Shown: positions 28,178-37,387, counted from the first letter of the stretch. The stretch is DNA of 64,000 bases from Paradesertivirga mongoliensis (GCF_024436395.1 NZ_JAFMZO010000001.1:1186181-1250180); one strand, 5' to 3'. Numbers and translations: made by a program. The notes: a model not told the origin generated them from the letters alone.

Positions 28178-28743
28178 GATATTTTATACATCCGCGTTCC
28201 CGCCTCATCGTCGTCAACTGCATTCAACATTTCTTTCAATCTATGGCGGGCCTTAAACAGGTTCGATTTTGATGTCCCTACTGAAATGGAAAGCATAGCA
28301 GCAATTTCCTCATGAGTATATCCATCTATTACGAACAGGTTAAAAACCGTGCGGTACGTAGTAGAAAGCTTCTGTACCAGTTTGATTAAATCGTCATAAT
28401 TTATCCTTGATAAAATATGCTCTCTTTCTTCGAGCTCATGACTGCTGTTTAGTTCCTCCATCTTCGTACGTCGGATTCTTTTCCTGTAATAATCTATCGA
28501 GGTATTAATCATGATGGTGCTAAGCCAGGAATTGAAGGGCCGGGTGTTATCGTATTTTCCAATATTGGTGAATACTCGCATAAACCCATCATTCACAATC
28601 TCAACCGCTTCCTCCCTATGTTCGGCATACCGAAGGCAGATTTTTATGGAAAATCCAAAATATTGACGGTATAGATCCTTCTGACTTTTTCGGTCTCGGG
28701 ATTTACAGCCGGATATAATTTGTTGAAGTTGAGATGAGTCCAT
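28174..28743 (-). CDS. ECF RNA polymerase sigma factor
   Basis: Extracytoplasmic-function sigma-70 factor of 189 residues. Region 2 covers about residues 20-95 (LYRQYFGFSIKICLRY, VNDGFMRVFTNIGKY, FNSWLSTIMINTSIDYYRKR). Region 4 covers about residues 125-178 (YRTVFNLFVIDGYTHEEIAAMLSISVGTSKSNLFKARHRL split over helices). ATG 28743 is chosen over the preceding TTG. It heads the operon and should control it and possibly other genes. Its partner is the membrane protein encoded next, which overlaps it by 4 bases. Confidence 0.95.
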   Translation of the reverse strand: MDSSQLQQIISGCKSRDRKSQKDLYRQYFGFSIKICLRYAEHREEAVEIVNDGFMRVFTNIGKYDNTRPFNSWLSTIMINTSIDYYRKRIRRTKMEELNSSHELEEREHILSRINYDDLIKLVQKLSTTYRTVFNLFVIDGYTHEEIAAMLSISVGTSKSNLFKARHRLKEMLNAVDDDEAGTRMYKIS

Positions 28744-29121
28744 CAATAATTAACTCAATATAACCAGAAGTACGGAGTTTATTATGGGGTGGTTGCTTCG
28801 GGAGGGAATTTTTTTAATGAAGGAGGCAGTATTTCACTTGTAGAAGACGGCTGGAATATCAACTTATGTTAAGCTGGCGATGGCTTCTAAGCCAGACTAG
28901 CCCCCTACCCTGGGTTTGCCTAAAAGTATTGTTTACTTTTTATGGGGCTTTTATTTCAAAGACGTTCCATCTCGCACTTAAACCTGATGGCAGGGAAAAG
29001 CCCGGAATGAAGCCTCGGTCAGCGCGCCGAATGAGGACTTGGACCGAACAGCAGGACTACAGAATCTACAGAGACCGGCTGTTCGTTTTCAAATTATCAA
29101 AAAATCACCACAGTGCTGTGC
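28744..29121. other. Gene-free 378-base stretch with inverted repeats, between pgi and the sigma operon
   Basis: No convincing gene. Seen structures: an 8-base inverted repeat GGGCTTTT (28945-28952) / AAAAGCCC (28996-29003), and an 8-base perfect stem CGAACAGC (29045-29052) / GCTGTTCG (29078-29085) with TTTTC after it on the plus strand. CCTC/GAGG also pair around 29012-29036. Either strand could hold a small RNA. The minus-strand promoter of the sigma operon must lie at the left end, but I cannot point to a clear TAnnTTTG box. Confidence 0.4.
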
Positions 29122-30780
29122 TTATTTCGAATCTCTTCGCCAGCTTTTATACTGGTTTATTAAACCGTTTGTGGATGCATCGTGTGAGTCGATTTTAGTA
29201 TCGCTCTCCAATTCTGGTAAAATCTTGTTTGCCAGTTGTTTCCCCAATTCTACGCCCCACTGATCGAAACTGAAAATATTCCAGATGATGCCTTGTACAA
29301 AGATTTTGTGCTCATACATGGCGATAAGCGCACCCAGAGTTTCGGGGGTTATTTTCTTTACGAGGATGGAGTTGGTTGGACGATTCCCCTCAAATACCTT
29401 GAAGGGGGCTAGTTTCTCTATTTCTGCTTCTGATTTTCCTGATGTCTTTAATTCTGCTACCACCTCTTCATATGTTTTGCCATTCATCAATGCTTCGGTT
29501 TGTGCAAAGAAATTGGATAACAAAAGGGTGTGATGGGAGCCGATTTTGTTATGCGACTGAGCCGGCGCGATAAAATCGCAAGGGATCAGCTTTGTTCCCT
29601 GGTGAATTAACTGATAAAATGCATGTTGCCCGTTTGTTCCGGGTTCACCCCAAATCACTGGTCCGGTTTGATAATTGACGGCCTCGCCATTCCGGTCTAC
29701 ATTTTTACCATTGCTTTCCATGTCGCCTTGCTGGAAATACGCTGCAAAGCGGTGCATATATTGATCGTATGGCAAAATAGCATGGCTTTCTGCTTCGAAG
29801 AAATTATTATACCAAATACCAAGTAAAGCAAGAATCACTGGCATGTTCTGCTCGAATTCTGCTTTACGGAAATGTTTATCCATTTCGTGTGCACCTTTTA
29901 ACAATGCTTTGAAATTGTCGAAACCTATCCCTAACGCAATTGAGGTACCTATTGCACTCCATAATGAATATCTTCCTCCTACCCAATCCCAGAATCCGAA
30001 CATGTTTTTGGTATCTATTCCGAACTCCGAAACTGCTTTTGCATTGGTAGAAAGAGCGGCGAAATGTTTGGCAACACCTTCCTGTGCCCCCCCGTTGTTC
30101 AAAAACCAGGCACGAGCGCTGTGTGCATTGGCCATCGTTTCTTGTGTAGTAAAGGTTTTAGAGGCGATTAGAAATAACGTTGTTTCGGGATTTACTTTCT
30201 TTAAAGTTTCGGCTATATGTGTGCCGTCTACATTGGATACAAAGTGGAGGCTTAGGTGGTTTCTATAAGCCTTTAATGATTCATACACCATTACCGGACC
30301 TAAGTCAGAGCCGCCAATGCCGATGTTCACAATGTCGGTAATTGCTTTGCCGGAGTAGCCTTTCCATTCGCCCGATATCACAGAATTGCAAAACATTTCC
30401 ATTTTATCCAGAACTGCTTTTACATCGGGCATCACATCAACTCCATCCACTACAATGCGTTCATTTCCCTGATTTCGCAGAGCAATATGTAACACGGCAC
30501 GTCCTTCAGTTTCATTGATTGGTTCAGCAGCGAACATAGCGTCAATAGCTTCTTTCAAATTACACTCTTTAGCCAGCTGCGTTAACAGAGCCATGGTTTT
30601 ATCAGAGATCCGGTTTTTTGAATAATCTAAAAGAATATCGTTAAACTGAAGCGAGAACTTGTTGAAACGTTCAGAGTCTTCTGCAAAAAGACTGCGCAGA
30701 TGCTGATTGCTTACTTCGATAAAATGATCGGTTAAATATTGATAGGCTTGAGTTTCTGTGAAATTTATTTTAGGAAGCAT
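29122..30780 (-). CDS. pgi: Glucose-6-phosphate isomerase
   Basis: Interconverts glucose-6-phosphate and fructose-6-phosphate. The 552-residue protein has the standard two SIS domains. Seen signatures: [50 protein letters not shown], and the second signature region [20 protein letters not shown]; the catalytic Glu/His/Lys regions are all there. Length is normal for the large bacterial form. It stands alone, 48 bases after a lipoprotein gene on the same strand. Confidence 0.98.
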   Translation of the reverse strand: MLPKINFTETQAYQYLTDHFIEVSNQHLRSLFAEDSERFNKFSLQFNDILLDYSKNRISDKTMALLTQLAKECNLKEAIDAMFAAEPINETEGRAVLHIALRNQGNERIVVDGVDVMPDVKAVLDKMEMFCNSVISGEWKGYSGKAITDIVNIGIGGSDLGPVMVYESLKAYRNHLSLHFVSNVDGTHIAETLKKVNPETTLFLIASKTFTTQETMANAHSARAWFLNNGGAQEGVAKHFAALSTNAKAVSEFGIDTKNMFGFWDWVGGRYSLWSAIGTSIALGIGFDNFKALLKGAHEMDKHFRKAEFEQNMPVILALLGIWYNNFFEAESHAILPYDQYMHRFAAYFQQGDMESNGKNVDRNGEAVNYQTGPVIWGEPGTNGQHAFYQLIHQGTKLIPCDFIAPAQSHNKIGSHHTLLLSNFFAQTEALMNGKTYEEVVAELKTSGKSEAEIEKLAPFKVFEGNRPTNSILVKKITPETLGALIAMYEHKIFVQGIIWNIFSFDQWGVELGKQLANKILPELESDTKIDSHDASTNGLINQYKSWRRDSK

Positions 30781-30828
30781 ACATTAAAATTTGGACGAAG
30801 ATAAAAATCTTGGCTGATTTAGCGGCGG

Positions 30829-31617
30829 CTATTGATTCATCACCACCTTATCGCCCTTTTTTATGGCGCAGCCTTTAAGGGTTTTTCCGCTGATGGTAGC
30901 CTGAGCCGAGTAGTTATACTTTCTGTCGGACATGCCGTCGCTGCAGGTTTCTTTTGTAATAAGGATTTTGATCGACTGCTTTTTGTCGTTCGTGGTCTGG
31001 TAAATTAATGTGTTTCCGGACGCTTTTGCGGCTTTATATGGGAATACATAGGTTTTTTCGCTGCCAACGTCCTTAAGCGCAATTATTTTCTCGGAAGGAA
31101 TAATATCAACTGACCAAAAAGGCTCATTTCCCAGCGCAACAAACTCATATTGAAAGCAATCTGTGCTGAATGATTTTTGTTTAGCAGTTTTCACTTCTGT
31201 TACCGCAAGTACATTTTCATATTCTGCAGCATAGCCAACTGTTGATTTGCCTTTTAGATAGCCTTTAATCTCTACGTAAATGCTCTCATAAGGATAAGAA
31301 AGAAAGCCTTCCGTTTGTTTGTAACTGGCGTTCAGCTTATTGCTTTTATCTTCCAGCCAGTAAACTTTTGAAAGGTTGTTACAGTCGCGAAAGGTGCTTA
31401 CTTCATTGCCAGACGTGTATAGGCCCTTGAACAATTTTATTTCTTTGGAAATTGGAGTTTGAGTGGATGCAGGAGTTAAGGGGGTATCCTCAATCGTACC
31501 GTCTGATTGCAGGCTGTCAGTTACCGAGGTGTCTCCGGGGTCTAGGGAAGCTGATTTGTTTGCCGGGCCGCATCCAATCCAGATAATCAGAGCGGCGATG
31601 AGGGATAGCATTTTCAT
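30829..31617 (-). CDS. Envelope lipoprotein with NlpE-like and COG3650-like domains
   Basis: Lipoprotein of 262 residues with lipobox IIWIGCGP. After a Ser/Thr-rich linker, the first domain (GLYTSGNEVSTFRDCNN, then VEIKGYLKGKS) resembles the OB-like part of the stress-sensing lipoprotein NlpE. The second domain (LGNEPFWSVDI ... CSDGMSDRKYNYSA ... LKGCAIKKG) has the pattern of COG3650/HslJ-associated proteins. A copper- or surface-sensing role as for NlpE is only a guess. It is divergent from prfB, and a 20-base palindrome lies between them. Confidence 0.65.
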   Translation of the reverse strand: MKMLSLIAALIIWIGCGPANKSASLDPGDTSVTDSLQSDGTIEDTPLTPASTQTPISKEIKLFKGLYTSGNEVSTFRDCNNLSKVYWLEDKSNKLNASYKQTEGFLSYPYESIYVEIKGYLKGKSTVGYAAEYENVLAVTEVKTAKQKSFSTDCFQYEFVALGNEPFWSVDIIPSEKIIALKDVGSEKTYVFPYKAAKASGNTLIYQTTNDKKQSIKILITKETCSDGMSDRKYNYSAQATISGKTLKGCAIKKGDKVVMNQ

Positions 31618-31717
31618 TTTCTTTGTTTTCGGCCGGCAATCCGGGGCAATCTAGATTAATTATATAACAAAAAAGGGTGTAATTGTTCGGCTTTTTTTTG
31701 AATTGTTAAGCTCGCTC

Positions 31718-31737
31718 ATAAGGTTTCTAAACCTTAT
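31718..31737. promoter_or_regulatory. 20-base palindrome in the lipoprotein-prfB divergent promoter region
   Basis: ATAAGGTTT-CT-AAACCTTAT is a perfect inverted repeat of 9 bases with a 2-base centre. It lies 24 bases upstream of the prfB -7 box and 100 bases from the lipoprotein start, where an operator for a dimeric regulator would sit. There is no T-run after it and only two loop bases, so a terminator is unlikely. Confidence 0.45.
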
Positions 31738-31761
31738 AGATATACATTCCATCCTTTTCTA

Positions 31762-31769
31762 TACTTTTG
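31762..31769 (+). promoter_or_regulatory. -7 promoter element of prfB, 4 bases before the start codon
   Basis: TACTTTTG fits TAnnTTTG and is followed by CGAC and ATG 31774. The predicted transcript has little or no leader. No clear -33 box is seen at about 19 bases upstream. Confidence 0.55.
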
Positions 31770-31773
31770 CGAC

Positions 31774-32848
31774 ATGACTAAAGAGCAGTTACAGGATTTA
31801 AGGGACAGAGTAACGTCCCTGAGGAGGCATCTTTGACATCGACAAGAAGCTTGATGAACTCCATATCGAACAAGAGCTAACCCTCACCCCCGACTTCTGG
31901 GATAAACCCAAGCAAGCTGAAAAAGTTCTGCACTCCATCAAAGCAAAGAAGGTCTGGACAGACGGCATTGTTGAGGTCGACTCGGCTGTAGAGGATGCTG
32001 CCGTGATGTATGAGTTTTTTCAATCTGGAGACGCTACAGAAGATGAACTAAAAGAACAATATCAGATAGCACTTACTAAACTCGAAGAACTTGAGTTTAA
32101 AAACATGTTGAGCGCCGAGGAAGATCAGTTTAATGCGGTTCTTCAAATTACGGCTGGTGCGGGTGGTACAGAGAGCTGCGACTGGGCTCAGATGCTGATG
32201 CGAATGTATATCATGTGGGGAGAGAAGAATGGATACAAGGTAACTGAACAGGATTTCCAGGAGGGGGAGGTTGCCGGAGTCAAATCGGTAACTCTTCAGA
32301 TAGAAGGTGAATTTGCCTATGGGTACCTGAAAGGCGAAAATGGAGTTCACCGCCTGGTGCGGATTTCGCCCTTCGATGCAAATGCAAAACGTCACACATC
32401 ATTTGCCTCTGTGTATGTTTATCCCTTAGTTGACGATACTATAGAAATTGAAGTAAATCCGGCAGATATCGAGTTTGAAACCTTCCGCTCTGGTGGTGCA
32501 GGCGGGCAGAATGTAAACAAGGTGGAAACAGCCGTTCGATTATATCACAAACCTTCCGGAATCATTATCAAGAACCAGGAATCTCGCTCACAACTTCAAA
32601 ATAAGGAAAATGCAATCCGCTTGCTGAAATCTCAGTTGTATGAAGCCGAGATGCGGAAACGCCAGGAGGCTTCTGCGGCGATAGAGGGAAGCAAGAAGAA
32701 GATAGAATGGGGGTCGCAGATCAGAAGCTATGTTTTGGATGATCGGCGGGTAAAAGATCACCGAACAAATTACCAAACCTCTAACCCCCAGGCGGTGTTA
32801 GACGGTGATATAAATGATTTCATTAAGGCGTATTTAATGGAATTCTAG
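31774..32848 (+). CDS. prfB: Peptide chain release factor 2, with programmed +1 frameshift
   Basis: Recognises UGA and UAA stop codons and releases the peptide. ATG 31774 begins 20 codons that end at CTT (31831-31833) followed by an in-frame TGA (31834-31836). The ribosome must skip one base (T31834) and continue at GAC 31835. The slippery text CTTTGAC and an internal Shine-Dalgarno AGGAGG (31822-31827) just upstream are the classic autoregulatory frameshift signal. The shifted frame runs to 32848, giving 357 residues. The specificity motif SPF (VRISPFDAN) and the catalytic GGQ ([14 protein letters not shown]) are present. It is intact, not a pseudogene. Confidence 0.97.
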
Positions 32849-32858
32849 CATGCTTAAG

Positions 32859-32896
32859 CTTTCCAAAAGTTCCAGACTTTTGGAAAGTTTTTATTT
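32859..32896 (+). terminator. Strong rho-independent terminator after prfB
   Basis: A perfect 12-base stem CTTTCCAAAAGT (32859-32870) / ACTTTTGGAAAG (32876-32887) with loop TCCAG is followed by TTTTTATTT (32888-32896). A-rich bases before the stem make it usable in the reverse direction as well, and the convergent SirB1-like gene ends at 32891 inside the T-run, so it is probably bidirectional. Confidence 0.9.
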
Positions 32897-33757
32897 CTCT
32901 GTTTCTACAACAGCGAGCAACTCTTCAATCTCTTTTACCTTATCGTCATATCCTAACTTCGAATAGGAAGAAATCAAATTTCTCAATATCCTTCGAATGA
33001 TATCCTCGTTTTTACAGGGTTCATAATACTCTTTCGCCGGTGTGAGGTTCAATTGCTTCAGGAAGGAATCCACGTCTTTTCTGCTAAAAATGAACCCCTT
33101 GTTAAAGGCATTGATATAAAACAAAACACCTTCTTCCGATATGTATTCTTTCGCCTCGTCGATATAAGCAAGGATAAAATGTTGCGGTAAATTTACCCCG
33201 TAAATCGGGATGTCAAGCTTCTGCGCAATTACCGAATAAATAATGGCGAGCGAGATCTGGTTCCCTTTTTTGCTCTCAAGTACCTGACTGATGTATGAGT
33301 TTTGAGGGTCCTGGTGATTGGTGGTATTCCCCGAAAAATTATAAATACTGTATAAAACATGATTAATAATTTTTACCTTCTCAATGGCGCTCATATCGTA
33401 CACCATCTGCAGCCAGATCTCCCTCTTTATTTCCTCAATCTGGTTGATTATTTTTAGAGGATCCATATCAGGGTACTGGTATTTATTAAGGATGATAACC
33501 CCCTGAAGCAAATCGAAAGCGCCTCCATGATACCATAGCTCCAGCTCTTTTTTAACCGAGTGATACTGGATTTTATGCACAAGATTCTCGATCCGCTCTT
33601 GCAGAACCGCATCGAAAGATTGCTCCCAGGCGCTTTCCAGATATTCTATTACCTCGTTCCCATAAGATAGCAGCTTTTCTTCGACATGCTGCGCTATCTC
33701 TTCATCCGGATCATCAAGCAATTTTATTAAAGATTCGAGTTCCTTATTATTAATCAT
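32891..33757 (-). CDS. SirB1-like transglutaminase-fold protein
   Basis: Cytosolic protein of 288 residues. The N-terminal 60 residues look like one or two HEAT-like helices (DDPDEEIAQHVEEKLLSYG). The rest matches the SirB1/transglutaminase-like family (LLQGVIILNKYQYPD, NQISLAIIYSVIAQKLDIPIYGVNLPQHFILAY). The usual transglutaminase Cys-His-Asp set is not evident; only the family core is. Function in bacteria is unknown; some members have been tied to stress or protein turnover. It ends in the prfB terminator and is divergent from the methyltransferase gene. Confidence 0.82.
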   Translation of the reverse strand: MINNKELESLIKLLDDPDEEIAQHVEEKLLSYGNEVIEYLESAWEQSFDAVLQERIENLVHKIQYHSVKKELELWYHGGAFDLLQGVIILNKYQYPDMDPLKIINQIEEIKREIWLQMVYDMSAIEKVKIINHVLYSIYNFSGNTTNHQDPQNSYISQVLESKKGNQISLAIIYSVIAQKLDIPIYGVNLPQHFILAYIDEAKEYISEEGVLFYINAFNKGFIFSRKDVDSFLKQLNLTPAKEYYEPCKNEDIIRRILRNLISSYSKLGYDDKVKEIEELLAVVETEK

Positions 33758-33847
33758 CTTTTACTAAAATATAAAAATGCCTGATACAGTTTACGCCGGC
33801 TGAACTTTTTTTGACAACTATCATAATGATATCGCTATAGATTTATC

Positions 33848-33855
33848 TAATTTTG
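33848..33855 (+). promoter_or_regulatory. -7 promoter element, 6 bases before a start codon
   Basis: TAATTTTG fits TAnnTTTG and is followed by GCGCAC and ATG 33862, so the methyltransferase transcript should have a very short leader. No -33 box at normal spacing is seen. Confidence 0.45.
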
Positions 33856-33861
33856 GCGCAC

Positions 33862-34647
33862 ATGATTAATTGGCAATTGCTCAAATCGTATATCAGGCAT
33901 AGGTTAAAAGCGAAAACTCGCCATGGAATTCATTCCCCTTTTGTATATAACCTGGTCGATAAAGTTATTTATGACTTTAAGTCCCGCAGGGAATATGAAC
34001 CGCTTGAGTCTTTAAGACAAGCGTTATTATCAGACCCCCGCCAGATTACTATCACCGACCTTGGAGCGGGTTCGCATGTAAACAACAACAAACAAAAGCA
34101 GGTGAAAGAACTTGCAAAAAATGCACTTAAGCCTAAAAGACTGGCCCAATTAATTTATAGACTTGCTAACGATCGCCAGCCAGCGAATATTATTGAGTTA
34201 GGTACTTGTTTGGGTTTAACTACTGCATATCTTGCCAAAAGCAGTCCCGAAGCCCAAGTTACCAGTATTGAGGGATGTCCTCAAACAGCAGCGCTTGCCC
34301 GCGAGAATCTGGATAAACTGAAAATTGAAAATGTCAAGCTGCTAACAGGCAACTTTGATGCGTTGATGCCTGGGCTCATTGAACAAACAGAATCGCTCGA
34401 CTTTGTGTTTGTAGATGGAAATCATAGAAAAGAGGCCACGTTGAATTATTTTAACTGGTGTCTTGCCCGGGTGAACGACAATACTGTGCTCATTTTTGAT
34501 GACATCTATTGGAGTAAAGGGATGGAAGAGGCCTGGGATGAAATAAAAAGCCACCCGAAAGTGAGTGTAACAGTCGACCTTTTTTGGATTGGATTAGTTT
34601 ATTTCAAAAAGGGTCAGGAAAAAGAGCATTTCTATATTAAATATTGA
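33862..34647 (+). CDS. Class I SAM-dependent (O-)methyltransferase
   Basis: Cytosolic methyltransferase of 261 residues. After an N-terminal helical part, the SAM-binding motif is IIELGTCLGLTTAYLAK, the acidic ribose-binding residue is in VTSIEGCPQTAAL, and motif LDFVFVDGNHRKEATL plus VLIFDDIYWSKGMEEAW match O-methyltransferase family 24. The frame is open to TTG 33853, but ATG 33862 is chosen. Substrate unknown. It overlaps the region before the next gene: the anchor-L/OmpA start lies 44 bases downstream. Confidence 0.88.
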   Translation: MINWQLLKSYIRHRLKAKTRHGIHSPFVYNLVDKVIYDFKSRREYEPLESLRQALLSDPRQITITDLGAGSHVNNNKQKQVKELAKNALKPKRLAQLIYRLANDRQPANIIELGTCLGLTTAYLAKSSPEAQVTSIEGCPQTAALARENLDKLKIENVKLLTGNFDALMPGLIEQTESLDFVFVDGNHRKEATLNYFNWCLARVNDNTVLIFDDIYWSKGMEEAWDEIKSHPKVSVTVDLFWIGLVYFKKGQEKEHFYIKY

Positions 34648-34691
34648 AAGTACGGGTTATATTTAACCGCCAAAACCGAATTTTAAACCAT

Positions 34692-36068
34692 ATGCGCTCA
34701 CGTTTTTTCTGGATATTTTTCTGCGCTCTTGTTACCGGATTAAGCAGCACTGCTCAGATACGTGTATCGCGTATCGACATCAACAAATGGGTAAAGGACA
34801 ATTTTGCCGGGCAGGGAGTTGTAATTGGTAATATCAAGGTGCATGGCAACCCACTTTCGATGGGTGCATTTAGTAGCTCTAATAATGCTATTGAAATTCA
34901 AAAAGGCCTTATTCTGTCTACCGGTGCAGCGTCTTCTGTAGCCGGATTAAATAATAAATCCAACCAATCTTATTCTTTCGGTGATGCCGAAAAGGATGCC
35001 GATCTTCAAAAATACATCAAGCCCAATTTATACGACGTAAGCATGATCGAGTTCGATTTTGTTCCGCTTGCAAATAAACTTCAGTTCAGATATCAGTTCG
35101 GATCTGAGGAGTATCCGGAATACGTAGGGTCGACTTATAACGACGTTTTTGGTTTTTTCGTTTCGGATGACAGCAGTAAAACAAACATCGCTTTAATCCC
35201 TGGGAAGAACGTTCCGGTAAGTATTAATACAGTGAATCATCTTACCAATGCCCAGTATTTTATTGATAACAACGTTTTTTTAAATACTAACAAAAGGGAA
35301 GCGCCGGTTGTAGAAGAGGAACCGCGCCGGGGTGTTTTTGGCAATATCTGGAAGGGCTTTAAAAGCATATTCGGTGGAAGTAGAAGCGATGAGGCAGGCG
35401 ATAACGCCATCCGGAATAATCCGGCACTTTATAAAAAGACGAGGACTTCCGTATACAGATACCTTCAGTTTGATGGGATAACTAAAAAGTTAACGGCAAG
35501 TACCTATGTTATCCCCTACCAAAAATATCACATGAAAATCATCATCGCCGATGTGGCCGATAATATATTCGATTCGGGTGTTTTTATGGAGGATAAAAGC
35601 TTAACGGTTACTCAGGATACATCGCATGTCACATATGCCGATTACTCGGGCATTTCGAAAGTAGCCAACACCACACAGTTAATAGCCGGAAAAAAACTCC
35701 AGGATATCTTGCCTGACACGGTTTACATCCCAAACGCCACTATTTACTTTAAATCGGACAAGGCAGATGTCCTTCAATCTGAAATGAAGAAGCTGAAAAA
35801 TGTGGCAGCCCTGTACGACAGAATCAAGGAACGGTATGTTATAAGAGTTGCAGGGCATACGGATAGTATAGGCAATCTGCAGTATAATATGGCGCTTTCG
35901 CGGAAGCGGAACGAATCTGTGATGGATGCATTACAACAAATGCGGGATATCGAAGTGCCTATAGAAATTACCGAAGATGCGTTTTTAAAACCCGTGGCTA
36001 AAAATGATACAGAAGAAGGGCGTATGAAAAACCGGAGAGTAGAAATATTCTTTGTAAAGCGGGATTAG
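34692..36068 (+). CDS. Exported protein: choice-of-anchor L domain plus C-terminal OmpA domain
   Basis: Surface/periplasmic protein of 458 residues from ATG 34692 (a TTG at 34644 is in frame but would precede the signal peptide). The signal peptide ends near LSSTAQ. About residues 20-330 match the choice-of-anchor L domain, usually found in large surface proteins (YQFGSEEYPEYVGSTYNDVF, GFFVSDDSS). An insert rich in Arg/Gly (about 205-245) interrupts it. About residues 345-458 are an OmpA-like peptidoglycan-binding domain (VRVAGHTDSIGN, NRRVEIFF). The combination would hold a surface-type domain on the cell wall. Function unknown. Confidence 0.85.
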   Translation: MRSRFFWIFFCALVTGLSSTAQIRVSRIDINKWVKDNFAGQGVVIGNIKVHGNPLSMGAFSSSNNAIEIQKGLILSTGAASSVAGLNNKSNQSYSFGDAEKDADLQKYIKPNLYDVSMIEFDFVPLANKLQFRYQFGSEEYPEYVGSTYNDVFGFFVSDDSSKTNIALIPGKNVPVSINTVNHLTNAQYFIDNNVFLNTNKREAPVVEEEPRRGVFGNIWKGFKSIFGGSRSDEAGDNAIRNNPALYKKTRTSVYRYLQFDGITKKLTASTYVIPYQKYHMKIIIADVADNIFDSGVFMEDKSLTVTQDTSHVTYADYSGISKVANTTQLIAGKKLQDILPDTVYIPNATIYFKSDKADVLQSEMKKLKNVAALYDRIKERYVIRVAGHTDSIGNLQYNMALSRKRNESVMDALQQMRDIEVPIEITEDAFLKPVAKNDTEEGRMKNRRVEIFFVKRD

Positions 36069-36095
36069 TAGAACGACTTTAATGAAGGTGCTGCA

Positions 36096-37226
36096 TCAAA
36101 ACGCTTCCCCCAAAGCCAGATAAAAACCTTTCTGTCGTTCTTCACCATTTCGCTTCTCACCAAAGCCGTAGTCCATTCGTAAACTTAAGCCTCTTACCGT
36201 GTCGAAGAAGTAGCGTAACCCGGCACCATAACTGGGTTTAAATCTTTCAAAGTCTAAACGGGTGTTGTAAACAGTACCCGCTCCGGCAAAGCCCACAAAG
36301 CCAACTCTCGGAATTGGCCGGTATCTAAGTTCTATTTGGGTAGCAAGCAGATCATTGTTGCGGTAACGACCGGTATAATATCCACGCATCATCGCATCAT
36401 TGCCCAGTTGCGGCAGCAGATAAAATGGTGCAGAGCCTCCTCCCAAAGTTTGATAATTCAGGTTAAAGCCCAGAACGGTTTTCGGGTTATAGCTTTTAAA
36501 TGTTCTGAAATCTAATTTTACCAGGCTTCCTGTATAATTTTCACCGCCAAAAATATCGGGAGCATACGAGTAATTAAATTTTAGGAAGGTTCCTCTTGTT
36601 GAATAAACATTGGAGTTTCGGGTATCAATTATCTGTGAAAGTCCAAGGAAAAGAACTTCGCCACCATCTCTGTCCCGGATACCTGGACTGGTTTGATAAA
36701 TTCCCCCGGGTTCCTTATCGCTAAACTGGTGATTTTCATAGCTGATATTCAGGCCGGTATAGCTGCCTCTCCTCATTAGTTTTTCAGCTTCCAGGCCTAT
36801 TCTCACAAGTTTTTGAGTGATTTTTTCCTCATCGGCTTGTGTTGTTCTGTCGCCAATTCCATAAAAGTTAAAGGGGAAATTTTTATATCGCAAATCGCCA
36901 ATATAATGATAGCGGTTTTGCTTTGACCAAATATCTGGCTTTAGCGTTACCATCGATTGTTTTTTGGTAGTAAACGAAATCAGGCCGGCAACGCTTGAGT
37001 TTCGTGTGCTGGTGTCTTTATCCGTATAAAAAGATGCAAGCGATACTAACCCATAATTGAATCCGGTTTCCTGAGTATAGCCAAATGCCGGCAAAATGAG
37101 AAAGCGACTTCTTTGAGTACTGTCGTTTTTATCCGAAAGAAAGCGCTCCAGTATCTTTTTTTGACTGAAAGCATTACAAATTTGCAGACAAAAAAATATT
37201 GCGATTGAAAATAAAAATTTCTTCAT
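36096..37226 (-). CDS. Outer-membrane barrel of the BamA/surface-antigen (Omp85) type
   Basis: Outer-membrane beta-barrel of 376 residues with a signal peptide (ending CNAFSQK). The sequence runs as strands through GFNYGLVSLASFYTDKD, LFLGLSQIIDTRNSNVYST and TFLKFNYSY, and ends with SLRMDYGFGEKR ... GFYLALGEAF, the usual Phe at the C-terminus. POTRA domains are absent, so it is not BamA itself; it fits the short Omp85-like surface-antigen barrels. It may export a lipid or protein cargo, but that is not known. It is divergent from the deoxyhypusine-synthase-like gene. Confidence 0.85.
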   Translation of the reverse strand: MKKFLFSIAIFFCLQICNAFSQKKILERFLSDKNDSTQRSRFLILPAFGYTQETGFNYGLVSLASFYTDKDTSTRNSSVAGLISFTTKKQSMVTLKPDIWSKQNRYHYIGDLRYKNFPFNFYGIGDRTTQADEEKITQKLVRIGLEAEKLMRRGSYTGLNISYENHQFSDKEPGGIYQTSPGIRDRDGGEVLFLGLSQIIDTRNSNVYSTRGTFLKFNYSYAPDIFGGENYTGSLVKLDFRTFKSYNPKTVLGFNLNYQTLGGGSAPFYLLPQLGNDAMMRGYYTGRYRNNDLLATQIELRYRPIPRVGFVGFAGAGTVYNTRLDFERFKPSYGAGLRYFFDTVRGLSLRMDYGFGEKRNGEERQKGFYLALGEAF

Positions 37227-37387
37227 CGATGCGAATATAGCTTTTGTAAAAAAAAGATGAACAATTACCGGTGGTTTTCATTAATACAGCATGATTCGGA
37301 AGCGGTTACGTTGAGGCTACTTCGTGCAGCTAATAAAACAATTTTACTCTAGGAAAAATAGTAATTTTAGCGCTTTAAAAATTTACA

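Noticed and set aside
28750..28869. Forty-codon open frame reading like the end of a beta-rich protein (ending GWNINLC)
   Set aside because: No start codon in a good context, it lies where the sigma promoter must be, and 40 codons can be open by chance.
28866..29198. Open frame of 110 codons on the plus strand running into the end of pgi
   Set aside because: No recognisable protein pattern, no ribosome site, and it overlaps the pgi 3' end on the other strand.
31774..31836. Apparent early stop codon in the release factor gene, suggesting a pseudogene
   Set aside because: The AGGAGG and CTTTGAC context is the known programmed +1 frameshift site and the rest of the frame is intact.
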